A DNA stretch of 64,000 bases from Chelatococcus sp. HY11 (GCF_018398335.1 NZ_JAHBRX010000001.1:1178001-1242000); one strand, 5' to 3'. Shown: positions 9,193-19,347, counted from the first letter of the stretch. Numbers and translations are program-made. The notes: generated from the letters alone by a model not told the origin.

Positions 9193-9993
9193 TCAGTGGG
9201 CGATCTCTATCGACAGTCCGTCATAGGCGGGCTCTATGCCCGCCGGGAGCTCACCGGAGAGTTTTCCATAGTCGAGATCGTTGTGGAGGTTGGTCAGGAA
9301 AGCCTGCCTCGGCGTCACGCGATCGATGAGCGCAAGCGCCTCGGCTACGCTGAAATGCGTGGCATGGGGCGTGTAGCGCAGGGCGTCGAGGATCAGAACA
9401 TCGAGCCCCATGACATAAGGGACGCTCGCCTCGGGCATGTGGTTGATATCGGTGGCATAGGCAAAATTGCCGATGCGGAAACCGTAGGCCTCGAGGCGGC
9501 CGTGCTGCATGGAGAACGGCATGGCTGTGATGGCGCCGCCCGGTCCCTCGATGACAGTCGCGCGTCCGACCTCAAGGGAGTGCTCGATCAGAAAGGGCGG
9601 GTATTCGCTGTCGAGCGGCGTGGCGAAGCAATAGCCGAAGGTTTCCCTCAGGAACTCGCCCGTCGCCCGGTTAGCGTAGACATTGATGGGTTTGCGCATA
9701 CGCAGCGACAGCGGCCGCAAATCGTCGATGCCATGAGTATGGTCCGCATGCTGGTGGGTATAGAGCACGCCATCGAGATGATCGACATCCGCCGACAGGA
9801 GCTGCTCCCTGAGATCCGGTGACGTATCGATCAGCACGCGGGTCGTCCCTGCGCTGCCGCGTCGCTCGATGAGAACGGAACAGCGCCTGCGCCGGTTACG
9901 GGGCTCGCCAGGATCGCAAGCGCCCCAGCCTCCACCGACCCGCGGTACACCGCCGGATGACCCACAGCCGAGCACGGTCACAGTCGTCGTCAC
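9193..9993 (-). CDS. MBL-fold metallo-hydrolase (PhnP-like)
   Basis: Metallo-beta-lactamase-fold phosphodiesterase-type protein of 266 aa. The zinc motif is THQHADHTHGIDDLR (H-x-H-x-D-H), with further ligands in SMQHGR and ATDINHM and the terminal NLHNDLDY. GCGSSGGVPRVGGGWGACDP at the N-terminus is typical of PhnP-like proteins. There are no phosphonate genes here; its place after tatD and metG is conserved in Hyphomicrobiales and suggests a nucleotide- or RNA-related housekeeping role. The start overlaps the tatD stop by four bases (ATGA). Confidence 0.9.
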   Translation of the reverse strand: MTTTVTVLGCGSSGGVPRVGGGWGACDPGEPRNRRRRCSVLIERRGSAGTTRVLIDTSPDLREQLLSADVDHLDGVLYTHQHADHTHGIDDLRPLSLRMRKPINVYANRATGEFLRETFGYCFATPLDSEYPPFLIEHSLEVGRATVIEGPGGAITAMPFSMQHGRLEAYGFRIGNFAYATDINHMPEASVPYVMGLDVLILDALRYTPHATHFSVAEALALIDRVTPRQAFLTNLHNDLDYGKLSGELPAGIEPAYDGLSIEIAH

Positions 9994-10796
9994 GAGGCAT
10001 GTCCTTCCGGACTGGCGACCAGTTCGTCCCGACCGACTTTCGAGAAGAGTCGTTCGAAATTAGCGGTGGTCGCGGCGATCAGGGCAGCTTCATCCATGCC
10101 CTTCACCTCCGCAAGCACCCGTGCGGTATAGCCGACATGCGCCGGCTCGTTGCGCTTGCCCCGGAAGGGTTCTGGCGCGAGATAAGGCGCATCGGTCTCC
10201 ACCAGGAGACGCTCGATGGGGGCCATCGCGGCGATCTCCCGCAGTTCCTCGGATCGGCGGAAGGTCAGGATCCCGGAGAACGACAGATAGAGCCCAAGCT
10301 CGAGCCCCACCTCAGCCAGTTCCCGCCCTGACGAGAAGCAATGCAGAACCGCCGTGAAGGCGCCTGCCCGCATCTCGTCCTTCAGGATGGTGATCATGTC
10401 CTCGTCGGCCGAGCGCGCGTGAATGACGAGCGGCAGCCCGCTGTCCCGCGCCGCGGCGATATGGGTGCGGAACACAGCCTGCTGCAGATCGCGCGGGTTG
10501 CGATCGTAGAAATAGTCGAGGCCGGCTTCTCCAATCGCGATGCAGCGCGGATGAGCGGAGAGCGCGACCAGCCGCGCGGCCGGCACGTCGGGCTCCTCGC
10601 CAACCTGGTGCGGGTGCGTTCCCACCGAGAAGAACACGCCCGGATTGCGCTCCGCCAGCTCGCGATAGGTATCGAAGTGGCTGACGAGGGTCGAGATCGT
10701 GACAAGGCGTCCGACGCCCGCCGCTTGCGCCCGCGCAAGGATCTCATCGATGTCAGTCTGGTAGTAGTCGAGGTGGCAATGACTATCGACCAGCAT
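9990..10796 (-). CDS. tatD: TatD family hydrolase
   Basis: Metal-dependent hydrolase of 268 aa; family members act as 3'-5' DNA exonucleases or D-aminoacyl-tRNA deacylases. Metal ligands are visible in DSHCHLD, GEAGLDYFYD, VIHARSA, LHCFSSG and the C-terminal VETDAPYLAPEP. Despite the usual name it has no role in Tat export. I use the ATG at 10796 (MLVDSHCHL); a GTG at 10805 would overlap the metG stop (GTGA) and is an equally plausible start. The frame remains open far into metG, but that part is out-of-frame metG sequence. Confidence 0.93.
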   Translation of the reverse strand: MLVDSHCHLDYYQTDIDEILARAQAAGVGRLVTISTLVSHFDTYRELAERNPGVFFSVGTHPHQVGEEPDVPAARLVALSAHPRCIAIGEAGLDYFYDRNPRDLQQAVFRTHIAAARDSGLPLVIHARSADEDMITILKDEMRAGAFTAVLHCFSSGRELAEVGLELGLYLSFSGILTFRRSEELREIAAMAPIERLLVETDAPYLAPEPFRGKRNEPAHVGYTARVLAEVKGMDEAALIAATTANFERLFSKVGRDELVASPEGHAS

Positions 10797-10801
10797 GCTC
10801 G

Positions 10802-12364
10802 TCACGCGCCCTGCCCTTCGCTCGCGGCCTCCGGCTCGACATACCGTGGGAAGATCGGCGCGGGAGCCGGCAAGGCGCCGCCTGGCGCCAGGCGGCCGGT
10901 GGCGCCAAGCGCCGCGAAATCGCGCGCCTCCGGGGGCACGGCAAGCAGGTTGAGCAGTTTTCCGGCGGCGTTCGGCGTCACCGGCTGCACGAGGATGGCC
11001 ACCTGCCGCAACACCTCGGCCGTGACATAGAGCACCGTCGCCATACGGGCGGGATCCGTCTTGCGCAGCGTCCACGGCTCCTGAGACGCGAAATAGCGGT
11101 TGGCGTCCGCCACAACGGCCCAGGTCTCGGCGAGCAGGCTATGCAGGGCGAAATCGGCGATCGCCGCCCGCGCCTTCGGCATCAGCGCGTCCAGAGCTGC
11201 CAGAAGCGCCTCGTCGGCCGGCGTGAAGGCGGCCGGCGCGGGCACCTTGCCCTCGCAGTTCTTGGCGATCATCGACAGCGAACGCTGCGCCAGATTGCCG
11301 AGATCGTTAGCAAGATCGGCATTGGTGCGATTGACGATGGCATCGTGGCTGTAGCTGCCGTCCTGACCGAAGGGCACCTCCCGCAGGAAGAAGTAGCGCA
11401 CCTGGTCAAGGCCGTAACGCTCCACGAGCTCGAAGGGATCGATCACATTGCCGACCGACTTCGACATTTTCTCGCCGCGGTTGAACAGGAAGCCGTGCGC
11501 GAAGACCCGCTTCGGCGGCTCCAGTCCCGCCGCCATCAGGAAGGCCGGCCAATACACCGCGTGAAAGCGCACGATGTCCTTGCCGATGATATGCGCGCTG
11601 GCGGGCCAGTAGCGCCATTTCGGCGCATCGGCGTCGGGATAGCCGGCCGCCGTGACGTAGTTGGTGAGGGCATCCACCCACACATACATCACGTGCTTCG
11701 GGTCCCCCGGCACCGGGACGCCCCAGTCGAAGGTGGTGCGCGACACCGAAAGGTCGCGCAGGCCCGACTTCACGAAGCTGATCACCTCATTGCGGCGCTC
11801 CGTGGGGCCGATGAAATCCGGATTGGCCTCGTAAAAGGCGAGCAGGCGATCCTGATAGGCGGAGAGACGGAAGAAATAGCTTTCCTCCTCGTTCCACTCC
11901 ACAGGCGAGCCGAGCGGCTCACGGCGCACGCCATCGTCGCCGAGCGTGGTTTCGCTCTCCTCGAAATAGGCCTCCTGCCGCACGGAATACCAGCCGGCAT
12001 AGCGATCGAGATAGATGTCGCCATTGGCGGCCATCGCCTTCCAGATCGCCTGGCAGGCTTCATAGTGGCGCGGCTCCGTCGTGCGAATGAAATCGTCGTT
12101 GGAGCAGTCGAGGTGCTTGAGCAGCGACTGGAACACGGCGGAGTTGCGGTCGGCGAGTTGCTTTGCCGTCACGCCTTCCTTCTCAGCGGTCTGCTGCATC
12201 TTCAGCCCGTGCTCGTCCGTCCCGGACAGGAACAGCACGTCCTTGCCGTCGAGGCGCTGAAAACGCGCCAAGGCGTCGGTCGCGATCACCGTATAGGCGT
12301 GACCGATGTGCGGCGCACCGTTGGGATAGAAGATGGGGGTCGTGATATAGAACGTCTCGGCCAT
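10802..12364 (-). CDS. metG: Methionine--tRNA ligase
   Basis: Charges tRNA-Met and initiator tRNA. 520 aa from the ATG at 12364. Class I signatures: PHIGH after PIFYPNGA (HIGH), and EKMSKSVGN (KMSKS). The region after [16 protein letters not shown] lacks the four-cysteine zinc knuckle, so it belongs to the shorter form common in Alphaproteobacteria, and no C-terminal EMAP-like dimerisation domain is present. The frame is open upstream to 12517, but the family begins at [15 protein letters not shown]. It sits 32 bases after holB in the tmk-holB-metG-tatD operon. Confidence 0.97.
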   Translation of the reverse strand: MAETFYITTPIFYPNGAPHIGHAYTVIATDALARFQRLDGKDVLFLSGTDEHGLKMQQTAEKEGVTAKQLADRNSAVFQSLLKHLDCSNDDFIRTTEPRHYEACQAIWKAMAANGDIYLDRYAGWYSVRQEAYFEESETTLGDDGVRREPLGSPVEWNEEESYFFRLSAYQDRLLAFYEANPDFIGPTERRNEVISFVKSGLRDLSVSRTTFDWGVPVPGDPKHVMYVWVDALTNYVTAAGYPDADAPKWRYWPASAHIIGKDIVRFHAVYWPAFLMAAGLEPPKRVFAHGFLFNRGEKMSKSVGNVIDPFELVERYGLDQVRYFFLREVPFGQDGSYSHDAIVNRTNADLANDLGNLAQRSLSMIAKNCEGKVPAPAAFTPADEALLAALDALMPKARAAIADFALHSLLAETWAVVADANRYFASQEPWTLRKTDPARMATVLYVTAEVLRQVAILVQPVTPNAAGKLLNLLAVPPEARDFAALGATGRLAPGGALPAPAPIFPRYVEPEAASEGQGA

Positions 12365-12396
12365 GCGCCAACCATCAGAGGCGACGACATCATGGC

Positions 12397-13461
12397 TCAC
12401 GCGGCACTGGAGCGCCGAACGGCCTCCGCGAGGTCGCCGATAAGGGAAAATACGAACGGGCGACGATCGAGATTGAGAACCTGGACGTCGCGCGCCGCGC
12501 GGAGGCCTTTGTCCCATACCTCCACGAGTGGCGCAAGGCGTGAGGCGCCCGCCGCCGCCTCGGTGTGCACGCGCTCGCCGATCCAGTCTCCGACCGTCGT
12601 CAGAAAAGTCGCGAAACGCTCATCATCCGCACGCCCGGACAACTGGTCCGCAAGGCCGTAAAGGTCGCTCACGTCCTCGTCCGGCAAGCGCGCGAGCATC
12701 CGCCGGACCCGTTCGACAAGCGCGCTGACATCCGGGTCGATCAGCCGGAGCGCCGTGCGCACGGAGCCGTCGGCCATCGCGGCCGCCTGCCGCACGGCCG
12801 TGGAATCGGAATGCGCGTCGAGCTTCGCGAGGACGGCGGCGACATCGTCGGGGCCGAGCGGCCGCATGATCATCTTGCGGCAGCGCGAGCGCAAGGTCGC
12901 CATCGTGCGCCCGGGTGCATGCGCGACAATGAGAAACACCGAACGCGGCGGCGGCTCCTCCACCACCTTGAGCAAGGCATTGGCGCTCGCTGCGTTGAGA
13001 TCCTCGACACTGTCGACGATCGCCACACGGTAGCCGCCGGCGCCAGCGGTGGTGCCGAAGACCGCGAGGGCGCGGCGGACCGCATCGATCGGAATGGACG
13101 CTGACGGCCCCTTCTTGTCCGTTCCGGGCGTCCGTCGCAGGACCACCAGATCCGGATGGGACAGGGCCGCCACCTTGCGCGCCACCGGGTTATCGGGATC
13201 GACGCGAAGATCCACCGCACGCACGACGGCGGGCGCTGAAGGATCGGGATTCGCCAGGAGAAAACGCGCGGCGCGGTAGGCGAAGGTCGCCTTGCCGATG
13301 CCCTGCGGTCCACCGATCAGCCACGCGTGATGCAGGCGCCCGCTCCGGAAGGCGTCCAGAAAAGCGGTTTCCGCCGCGGCATGGCCAAAGAGATCCGCCT
13401 GCTCGCGCGGATGGGGGCAATCCAGGAAGCGATCAGCTTCGATGCCGTCAGGTAGCGACAC
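12397..13461 (-). CDS. holB: DNA polymerase III subunit delta'
   Basis: Clamp-loader subunit of the replicative polymerase, about 354 aa. The AAA+ fold is visible: [40 protein letters not shown], then the sensor region [18 protein letters not shown]. The GTG at 13461 is the likely start because the family begins right before the FGH motif; it overlaps the tmk end by 14 bases. The frame is open to 13692, but that stretch is out-of-frame tmk. The tmk-holB pairing is widely conserved. Confidence 0.92.
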   Translation of the reverse strand: MSLPDGIEADRFLDCPHPREQADLFGHAAAETAFLDAFRSGRLHHAWLIGGPQGIGKATFAYRAARFLLANPDPSAPAVVRAVDLRVDPDNPVARKVAALSHPDLVVLRRTPGTDKKGPSASIPIDAVRRALAVFGTTAGAGGYRVAIVDSVEDLNAASANALLKVVEEPPPRSVFLIVAHAPGRTMATLRSRCRKMIMRPLGPDDVAAVLAKLDAHSDSTAVRQAAAMADGSVRTALRLIDPDVSALVERVRRMLARLPDEDVSDLYGLADQLSGRADDERFATFLTTVGDWIGERVHTEAAAGASRLAPLVEVWDKGLRAARDVQVLNLDRRPFVFSLIGDLAEAVRRSSAA

Positions 13462-14188
13462 ACGGTCCCCGCTTCGTCGGTTTTGGCAGATCCATCTTTG
13501 CGCGCGCGGCTTCGGGGATCGGCAGCCGCTCGAGGACTGCCGCCCAGATCGCCTCCTCCACCGCATCCTTGTCCTGCGTCGCGTCGATAACGACGCAACG
13601 TTCCGGCTCGGCAGCGGCGATGGACAGAAACGCGGCGCGCAGCTTCTCGTGGAACGCGAGGCCCTCGGCCTCAAAACGATCACTGGCCGCATCGGCGCCA
13701 GCGCGTGCCGCCGCCCGCGCCAGACCCGCCTCTGCCGGCAAATCGAGGATGAAAGTCACGTCCGGCATCACATCGCCCGCCACGACCCGTTCCAGGACCG
13801 CGAGCTGCCCGGGATCTATGTCACCCGACGTACCTTGATAGACGCGGGTCGAATCGACGAAGCGATCACACAGAACCCACGTGCCGCGCGTCAGCGCCGG
13901 CGCGATCAGGGTGTCGATATGGTCGATACGGGCGGCTGAAAAAAGGACCGCCTCAGCCAGAGTCCCGAAGCGCTTCGCGGCACCGGCGAGAAGCAGAGCC
14001 CGTATCCGCTCGGCCTTCGACGATCCACCTGGCTCGCGTGTCATGATCGCGTCGATGCCCACGCCTTGAAGGCGCGCTGCCAACCGCTTGATCTGCGTGG
14101 ATTTTCCGGCGCCCTCCCCGCCCTCGAAGGTGATGAAGGGTGCCTTTTCCACGCGCTCCGCTGCCTGTTTCACCAAAACGGCTTGCAC
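13448..14188 (-). CDS. tmk: Thymidylate kinase
   Basis: Phosphorylates dTMP to dTDP for DNA synthesis. The P-loop is FEGGEGAGKSTQ, the DR motif is LCDRFVDSTRVYQG, and the LID region lies around residues 150-175. The length of up to 246 aa includes about 16 residues ahead of the core. The first possible codon is GTG at 14188, directly abutting the dac stop; a second GTG six codons later is also possible. It is co-transcribed with dac upstream and holB downstream. Confidence 0.95.
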   Translation of the reverse strand: MQAVLVKQAAERVEKAPFITFEGGEGAGKSTQIKRLAARLQGVGIDAIMTREPGGSSKAERIRALLLAGAAKRFGTLAEAVLFSAARIDHIDTLIAPALTRGTWVLCDRFVDSTRVYQGTSGDIDPGQLAVLERVVAGDVMPDVTFILDLPAEAGLARAAARAGADAASDRFEAEGLAFHEKLRAAFLSIAAAEPERCVVIDATQDKDAVEEAIWAAVLERLPIPEAARAKMDLPKPTKRGPCVAT

Positions 14189-15487
14189 CTAAAGCTTGTT
14201 GAACGCATCCCGGATAAAGCCGGTCGACAACTCGAACATCGCACCGAAGGCACGCTGGGAGATGCTTCCCCTCTCCACCGCCCGCGCCGTCACGAGTGGC
14301 AGGTCGAGCACCTCGACATCGCCGCGCGTTACCTTGAAGCGTGCGACCTCCTTACCCGCAGCGACCGGCGGCATCAATGGCCCGGTATAGACGATCTTCG
14401 CCACGAGCTTGTCAGCCGACCCGCGCGGGATGAGAACCTCGATCGGATTGGGCGACACGAGACCGACGCTTCCCTCGACCCCGCCATAGACGCTTGCTTC
14501 GCCGACCTCCACATTGGCGCCGAACAGGCGCCTCGTCTCGAAGGAGCGGAAGCCCCAGTCCAGGAGCCGGCGCGCGTCGTCCGCCCGATCCTTCGCCGTC
14601 TTCAGACCATTGACGACGACGATGAGCCGGCGCCCACCGCCAACGGCCGAGCCGATAACGCCGTAACCCGCCTCCTTGAGATAGCCGGTCTTGACGCCAT
14701 CGGCGCCGATGTTCATCGCGATGAGCGGATTACGATTGAGCTGCCGGATCTTGTTCCAGGTGAACTCAGGCTTGCCGAAATAGGCATAAAGATCCGGGTA
14801 GGTGCGAATGATGTGGGCGGTCAATATGGCGAGATCACGGGTGGTCGTACGCTGGTCCGGATCATCCAGGCCCGTCGAATTCATGAAAGTGGAGCGCGAA
14901 AGGCCGAGCTCGCGGGCGCGATCCGTCATCATCCGTGCGAAATTGGCCTCATTGCCGGCAATCCCCTCGGCGATGACGATCGACGCGTCGTTACCGGACT
15001 GGATGGCGAGGCCCTGCAGGAGGTCGACGACCTTCACCGAGCTACCCAGCGCCGCATACATCGCCGAACCGCCTGAAGGCGCGCCACCGCGCCGCCACGC
15101 GTTTTCCGAAACCACGAACTCGGTGTCGAAGTTGATGCGCCCTTCCTTGATCTCGCGGAACAGGAGTTCCGCCGTCATGACCTTGGCCATGCTGGCCGGA
15201 ATCATGAGCGTGTCCGCCGCCTTCTCATACAGGATGGTTCCGGACCCGTAGTCCATGAGGATCGCATGCGGAGCGGCCGATCGAAAATCCTGGGCCGCGG
15301 CGATGCCTGCCATGGCCAGGAACAGGCTTGCGATGCGCGCCGCATGGCCGACGGAGGAACTGACCGCCCGCGTCTTTCGGCGTCCATGGCTGGCCCCTCC
15401 GAATGACGGACATGAAACAGCGGCGCCAATCCCCCGAAACGCGTGCCGTCTCAGCTTCGAGCGCAAGCTGTTCGATACGCAAGACAT
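14189..15487 (-). CDS. D-alanyl-D-alanine carboxypeptidase (PBP5/6-like)
   Basis: Penicillin-binding carboxypeptidase that trims the terminal D-Ala from peptidoglycan stem peptides. All three active-site motifs are present: ASMAKVMTAE (S-x-x-K), QSGNDASI (S-x-N) and DGVKTGYLKEAG (K-T-G). A PBP5-like C-terminal domain follows. The hydrophobic signal segment ARIASLFLAMAGIAAAQ begins only near residue 49 when translation starts at the ATG at 15487, an unusually long n-region; no ATG lies closer, so the true start could be a rare codon downstream. It is first in the row leading to tmk-holB-metG. Confidence 0.92.
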   Translation of the reverse strand: MSCVSNSLRSKLRRHAFRGIGAAVSCPSFGGASHGRRKTRAVSSSVGHAARIASLFLAMAGIAAAQDFRSAAPHAILMDYGSGTILYEKAADTLMIPASMAKVMTAELLFREIKEGRINFDTEFVVSENAWRRGGAPSGGSAMYAALGSSVKVVDLLQGLAIQSGNDASIVIAEGIAGNEANFARMMTDRARELGLSRSTFMNSTGLDDPDQRTTTRDLAILTAHIIRTYPDLYAYFGKPEFTWNKIRQLNRNPLIAMNIGADGVKTGYLKEAGYGVIGSAVGGGRRLIVVVNGLKTAKDRADDARRLLDWGFRSFETRRLFGANVEVGEASVYGGVEGSVGLVSPNPIEVLIPRGSADKLVAKIVYTGPLMPPVAAGKEVARFKVTRGDVEVLDLPLVTARAVERGSISQRAFGAMFELSTGFIRDAFNKL

Positions 15488-15512
15488 AGCCGCACTCCCA
15501 CCCCATCAATAC

Positions 15513-15543
15513 GAAACGCCCGGAATCTTGCTCCGGGCGTTTC
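15513..15543 (-). terminator. Hairpin terminator of rlpA
   Basis: Perfect 12-bp stem (gaaacgcccgga / tccgggcgtttc) around a seven-base loop, between the rlpA stop and the start of dac. Both genes run leftwards, so it should end rlpA transcription. The stem itself ends in TTTC on that strand. Confidence 0.75.
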
Positions 15544-15568
15544 CTGAAATCAACAGTGGGAGCGATGC

Positions 15569-16693
15569 TTAGTCGACTGAACTTGATTTGAAGGAAACAA
15601 ACCTTTGCGAGGTTGTTTCAGCAAATCCGCTGGTTGCGCGAAAGGCGTTCGGCACCGGCAGCGCTTCAGCATAGAAAAGCGCGGCGGCCTTTGTCGGGCG
15701 GGCAGGCTGGTTCACAGCCTGACGCTGAGGCGCTCCGGGTGTGCTGCGGGTTGTCCCGCCAAGATCAAAGGGACGTTCGGGCGGCAGCGGGATGTTGCTC
15801 ACGACACGGCCCTGGCTCGGCACCGGCGCTGTGGCGAAAGACTGTACAGCCGTCGCGGCGGGGGCTGGCGCGGCCACCGGCTCCGCATAAGCCACCCGCT
15901 CGATGCGCGGCGCAGCCGGCGGCGGCTCCTGCCGCGGGTTGAAGGCGAGCGCCTGAGGTCTCGCCGGCTCAGCGCGGGCGACCATGACAGGCGCGGTCGA
16001 GCCGCCCGGCAGGCGGGCGGGGCCGGTGTCGGTCAGCGTGGCGATCAATTTGCGATCGTCGCTGCCGGCAAGACCGGCGCGCCCGATATAATCGACCTGC
16101 ACGCGCGCCGTGCCGGCGCGCTTGAAGCCCAGCGCCTCAGCGGTCCGCGACGAGACGTCTATGAGTCGGTTGCCGTGGAACGGACCACGATCGTTCACGC
16201 GCACGACCATCGACTTGCTGTTGGTCAGATTGGTCACCCGCACGTAGCTCGGCAGCGGCAGCGTGGGATGCGCGGCGGCAATCGACAGCTTGTCGAAAAC
16301 CTCACCGTTGGCGGTCTTGCGGCCATGGAAGGCATCGCCATACCACGAGGCAAGGCCGACGCGGGAATAGCCTGCATCCTCGCGCGGGTGATAGACCTTG
16401 CCGGCGATGGTGTAGGGTTTTCCGACATGGTCGCGACCGCCGCCCTTGGGGATTGGGCCGCTCGCTACGACGCGCGGGCTCGGCGACACACCATATTTGG
16501 GATCGATCTTGGAGCCCTGCTGCTGCGGTGCGCTGCAGTTGGCGAGAATGAGGGCCGTCGCCGAGGCAGCCGCCCCCTTGAGCAAGGGCCGTGAAAGGAC
16601 CTTTAACCGGAGAAAACGCTCGGGAACATCGGAATACGCATCGGCGACATTGTCACTGCTGCTCGTTCTCTGCGTCTTCTCGAAGACCGGCAT
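15569..16693 (-). CDS. rlpA: RlpA-like septal ring lytic transglycosylase
   Basis: Double-psi beta-barrel protein of 374 aa that in other bacteria cleaves glycan strands lacking stem peptides. The catalytic domain spans about residues 110-205: GLASWYGDAFHGRKTANGE, then PLPSYVRVTNL and VRVNDRGPFHGNRLIDVS with the conserved Asp. A membrane segment ends in LILANCSAPQ, which resembles a lipobox and suggests an outer-membrane lipoprotein, though about 50 residues precede it. The C-terminal 150 residues are Pro/Ala-rich and show no SPOR domain. Next to a D,D-carboxypeptidase gene, consistent with envelope work. Confidence 0.88.
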   Translation of the reverse strand: MPVFEKTQRTSSSDNVADAYSDVPERFLRLKVLSRPLLKGAAASATALILANCSAPQQQGSKIDPKYGVSPSPRVVASGPIPKGGGRDHVGKPYTIAGKVYHPREDAGYSRVGLASWYGDAFHGRKTANGEVFDKLSIAAAHPTLPLPSYVRVTNLTNSKSMVVRVNDRGPFHGNRLIDVSSRTAEALGFKRAGTARVQVDYIGRAGLAGSDDRKLIATLTDTGPARLPGGSTAPVMVARAEPARPQALAFNPRQEPPPAAPRIERVAYAEPVAAPAPAATAVQSFATAPVPSQGRVVSNIPLPPERPFDLGGTTRSTPGAPQRQAVNQPARPTKAAALFYAEALPVPNAFRATSGFAETTSQRFVSFKSSSVD

Positions 16694-16975
16694 TGGCCCA
16701 TCCTGTGTCGTTGCGGTATGGCGGATTTACAAGCCTCAGGGCGATGGCGCAACCCATCTTCCCCGGAAAGCCCAAAACACCGGCCAATCCGACAGTCCTA
16801 CCTTGCCAGGCGGATAACAAATCCTTGAGGCGCCCCCAGCATTCGATGAGGAATCGAATGCATCTACGCAAGACGCGCCTATCAGGAGCACGTCCAAATA
16901 CGGCAAAAGGATGACACGATCGCTCTTCGCCCGCTAGCCAAATTGGGCTGACGTTCGCGCTGGACGGCATCAGTT

Positions 16976-17623
16976 CTACTGTCGCACCGATCTTTTTGAC
17001 GCGAGCTTCCCGTCCTTCGCGCGCCGCCGCATCACCCAGAGGATGCCTGCCGCGATCGCGAGGACCAAGAGCGCGAGCGCGCTTGCGCCCCAGGGACCGA
17101 TACTATGGAGGATCGCGCCGACATGGGCGAGATGGCGGCCAAACAGGAGAGCCCCACCACCCCATGCAACCACCCACAAACCCGCGCCGATGACATTGAA
17201 CGTGAGAAAGCGCCCCCACGACATTCCCGCAACTCCTGCGACAACGCCGTTCAACTGCCTTAGAATATTGAAGAATCTCGCGAACATGACCGCGACCGGG
17301 CCATAGTGGGCGAATACATTCTCGATGCGCGCGAAACGCTCCTCAGTAAGGCCAACGCGCCCGCCATAACGCAGGAGGACCCGGCGGCCGAGCAAGCGGC
17401 CAATGAGATACCCAACATTGTCGCCGAGGACCGAACCGCCCCAGGCGTAGATGAACAGCCCGACCGGCGATAGATCTCCCCGCGCCGCCAGCACCCCGGC
17501 GGCGACCAGAAGGGATTCCCCCGGAAGGGGCAGCCCAAGGGATTCAAAAAACAGGACGAGACCGACGACCGGCGTGCCGTGGGCGCGTAAAAATGGTTCA
17601 AACGAGGCAAAAAAATGATCCAC
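16976..17623 (-). CDS. DedA family membrane protein
   Basis: Integral membrane protein of 215 aa in the DedA/VTT group; characterised members flip undecaprenyl phosphate or phospholipids. Signature stretches: FFESLGLPLPGESLLVAAG near residue 30, the GDNVGYLIGRLLGRRVL turn, and MFARFFNILRQLNGVVAG with the conserved arginines. It has four or five hydrophobic segments and a basic C-terminal tail (RRRAKDGKLASKR). It appears to be monocistronic; about 280 bases separate it from rlpA, holding a 9-bp hairpin at 16839-16861. Confidence 0.9.
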   Translation of the reverse strand: MDHFFASFEPFLRAHGTPVVGLVLFFESLGLPLPGESLLVAAGVLAARGDLSPVGLFIYAWGGSVLGDNVGYLIGRLLGRRVLLRYGGRVGLTEERFARIENVFAHYGPVAVMFARFFNILRQLNGVVAGVAGMSWGRFLTFNVIGAGLWVVAWGGGALLFGRHLAHVGAILHSIGPWGASALALLVLAIAAGILWVMRRRAKDGKLASKRSVRQ

Positions 17624-17715
17624 GCGTCAGCTCTCGCGGCAATATCGATAAGGGGCAGCCACAATGGGGCTTGGCCGCATTGTCCAGACTCCACATGCCA
17701 CAGGCTATCCTGACG

Positions 17716-18465
17716 TCAACTGGCTCGTGTGGCGAGAGGCGAGAGCAGATCGGTCTCCTCCGGCTGCACCTCAGCCGCCAGCGGCGCTTCAACGGCTTGC
17801 ATCAGCGCGGCATCATCATTGGCGGGCGTATTGACACGGTTTGATACAGGCCAGTGCGTCATCACGTCGGCCGGATAAGGCCGCAGCATGTCGCGCGGAT
17901 CAGTTTCCTGGACGGACAGCCATCGATCGTAGCCCTCGGGGCCGATGATCACGGGCATACGATGATGGATTCCATCCACACAGGTATTGGCTTCCGTCGT
18001 CAGCACGCAGAAGGTCCGCACCCAGCCGTTCGCTGGATGCCGCCAGTTCTCCCAGATTCCCGCAAGGGCAAAGGGCCTCGAATCGCGCATGGTGATAGCA
18101 TGAGGCTGCTTCGTACGCATTCCGGGGATAGTCTGCCATTCGAAAAAGCCGTCCACCGGCACGAGACAACGTCTCCGGGCGAAAGCCGCCCGAAAGCTCG
18201 ACAGACTATGAACGGTCTCGGCCTTGGCGTTGATCGGACGACGGCCGCCCGCCGGATCCTGCAACCACGAGGGGATCAGCCCCCAACGGAGCAGATCCAG
18301 TTGGCGCGCGCCTGTCTGCGGATGCTCGCGCATGACCCACAATGGCTGGCCCGGCGCCCCGTTATAGCGCGGCTTCACGCGCGTCGACATGCCGTCGACA
18401 ACCGCGTTCAGAATGCCAAGGGCAAGAAGTTCCGGCTCACTGGCCTGGATGATGCGACCGCACAT
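17716..18465 (-). CDS. SOS response-associated peptidase (SRAP, YedK/HMCES-like)
   Basis: Family members form a covalent thiazolidine link with abasic sites in single-stranded DNA through Cys2. The start is set at 18465 so that the protein reads MCGRIIQ with the catalytic cysteine exposed after Met removal; the frame opens three codons earlier. Other conserved parts are present: PRYNGAPGQ, LRWGLIPSW, NAKAETVHSL, CLVPVDGFFEW with the catalytic glutamate, and GIHHRMPVI with the histidine. 249 aa. I see no recognisable SOS box, but I did not model promoters here. Confidence 0.93.
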   Translation of the reverse strand: MCGRIIQASEPELLALGILNAVVDGMSTRVKPRYNGAPGQPLWVMREHPQTGARQLDLLRWGLIPSWLQDPAGGRRPINAKAETVHSLSSFRAAFARRRCLVPVDGFFEWQTIPGMRTKQPHAITMRDSRPFALAGIWENWRHPANGWVRTFCVLTTEANTCVDGIHHRMPVIIGPEGYDRWLSVQETDPRDMLRPYPADVMTHWPVSNRVNTPANDDAALMQAVEAPLAAEVQPEETDLLSPLATRAS

Positions 18466-18939
18466 GGGCGGCAACTAGAGCATGTCCGGAAGCGGCAATC
18501 CAGTACCAACACGCGTCACCGAGCGCCCGTTAACGGTCTGGAATACATAGGGCGGAGGGCGCAACGATCGCGGGGCGAATTCGCTATCCAGCAATCCCTG
18601 GGGCCGTCTGGCGGCGTAGCAATGTGGCGAGAGAAGCCTGACCGCGGACCGGCGCCGCACAGCGCGTGAACGCGCGCAGCATCCCCTCAATATGCCACAA
18701 GTGAATGATTTATCTATAATTTTCCAACGGCGATGGTCACACATCGCGTGCCATCTTGCCAAAAGACGCATTTCCGCTTACATATGGTGCACGATGTTGA
18801 CCGGACGATGGGCCGGACGGATGCACTTATTCGCTTTCGCCGAGCGGCGTGCTCCTTCAGACTACCTCTCCAAATCGACAGAGTTCGACGGTCAGCGGAT
18901 GTGGCTGCCGGCGTTTACCCATGGCCGAAAGGACTTTCT
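18466..18939. other. Long intergenic region upstream of the cold-shock gene
   Basis: About 470 bases between the divergent SRAP and csp genes with no supported gene. The frame of csp remains open upstream to 18733, but the extra residues are unlike the family. The part around 18690-18790 is AT-richer and is the likely promoter area; the remainder could be a long structured 5' leader, as known for cspA-type mRNAs. A Shine-Dalgarno-like gaaagga lies just before the csp ATG. Confidence 0.45.
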
Positions 18940-19149
18940 ATGGCGACAGGTACTGTAAAGTGGTTCAACGATCAGAAGGGCTATGGCTTCATCCAGCCTG
19001 ACAACGGTGGCAAGGACGTTTTCGTTCATATCTCCGCCGTGCAGCGTTCTGGACTGGTCGGACTCGTGGAAGGCCAGAAGGTCTCCTACGACGTCGAGGC
19101 TGACCGGCGCACCGGCAAGGAAGCTGCTGTCAACCTTCAGGCCTCCTGA
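18940..19149 (+). CDS. Cold-shock domain protein
   Basis: Single OB-fold RNA chaperone of 69 aa. It has the RNP1 motif KGYGFIQPD and RNP2 motif VFVHISAV, with the typical start [11 protein letters not shown]. The ATG at 18940 is preceded by gaaagga and gives the exact family length. Several paralogues are normal in this order, so whether it is cold-induced cannot be told from sequence. Confidence 0.96.
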   Translation: MATGTVKWFNDQKGYGFIQPDNGGKDVFVHISAVQRSGLVGLVEGQKVSYDVEADRRTGKEAAVNLQAS

Positions 19150-19166
19150 GCCTACTTACGGATCTC

Positions 19167-19190
19167 GGACGGCCCGGTTCCGGGCCGTCC
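19167..19190 (+). terminator. Terminator of the cold-shock gene
   Basis: Perfect 10-bp stem (ggacggcccg / cgggccgtcc) with a gttc tetraloop, 17 bases after the csp stop. There is no U-tract after it, but strength and position fit transcript termination or 3' end protection. Confidence 0.7.
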
Positions 19191-19347
19191 AGCCTGACAG
19201 ATATTTCCATTCAGGTGGCAACACCGGAATATGGGAATTCGTCCCAGGTTTTGATTGTGGAGCAAGGCTGTTCGCAGCCATGGCCGGTGCGCCGGATTGC
19301 TCATTTCAAAGACCGGTCGGCAAGACCCAATAACAAAGGATAAAATC

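Noticed and set aside
12365-12517. N-terminal extension of MetG
   Set aside because: It runs into holB in another frame; the family begins at [14 protein letters not shown].
16694-16975. A tRNA or small gene upstream of rlpA
   Set aside because: Only a 9-bp hairpin (16839-16861) is present; no cloverleaf and no coding frame with plausible composition.
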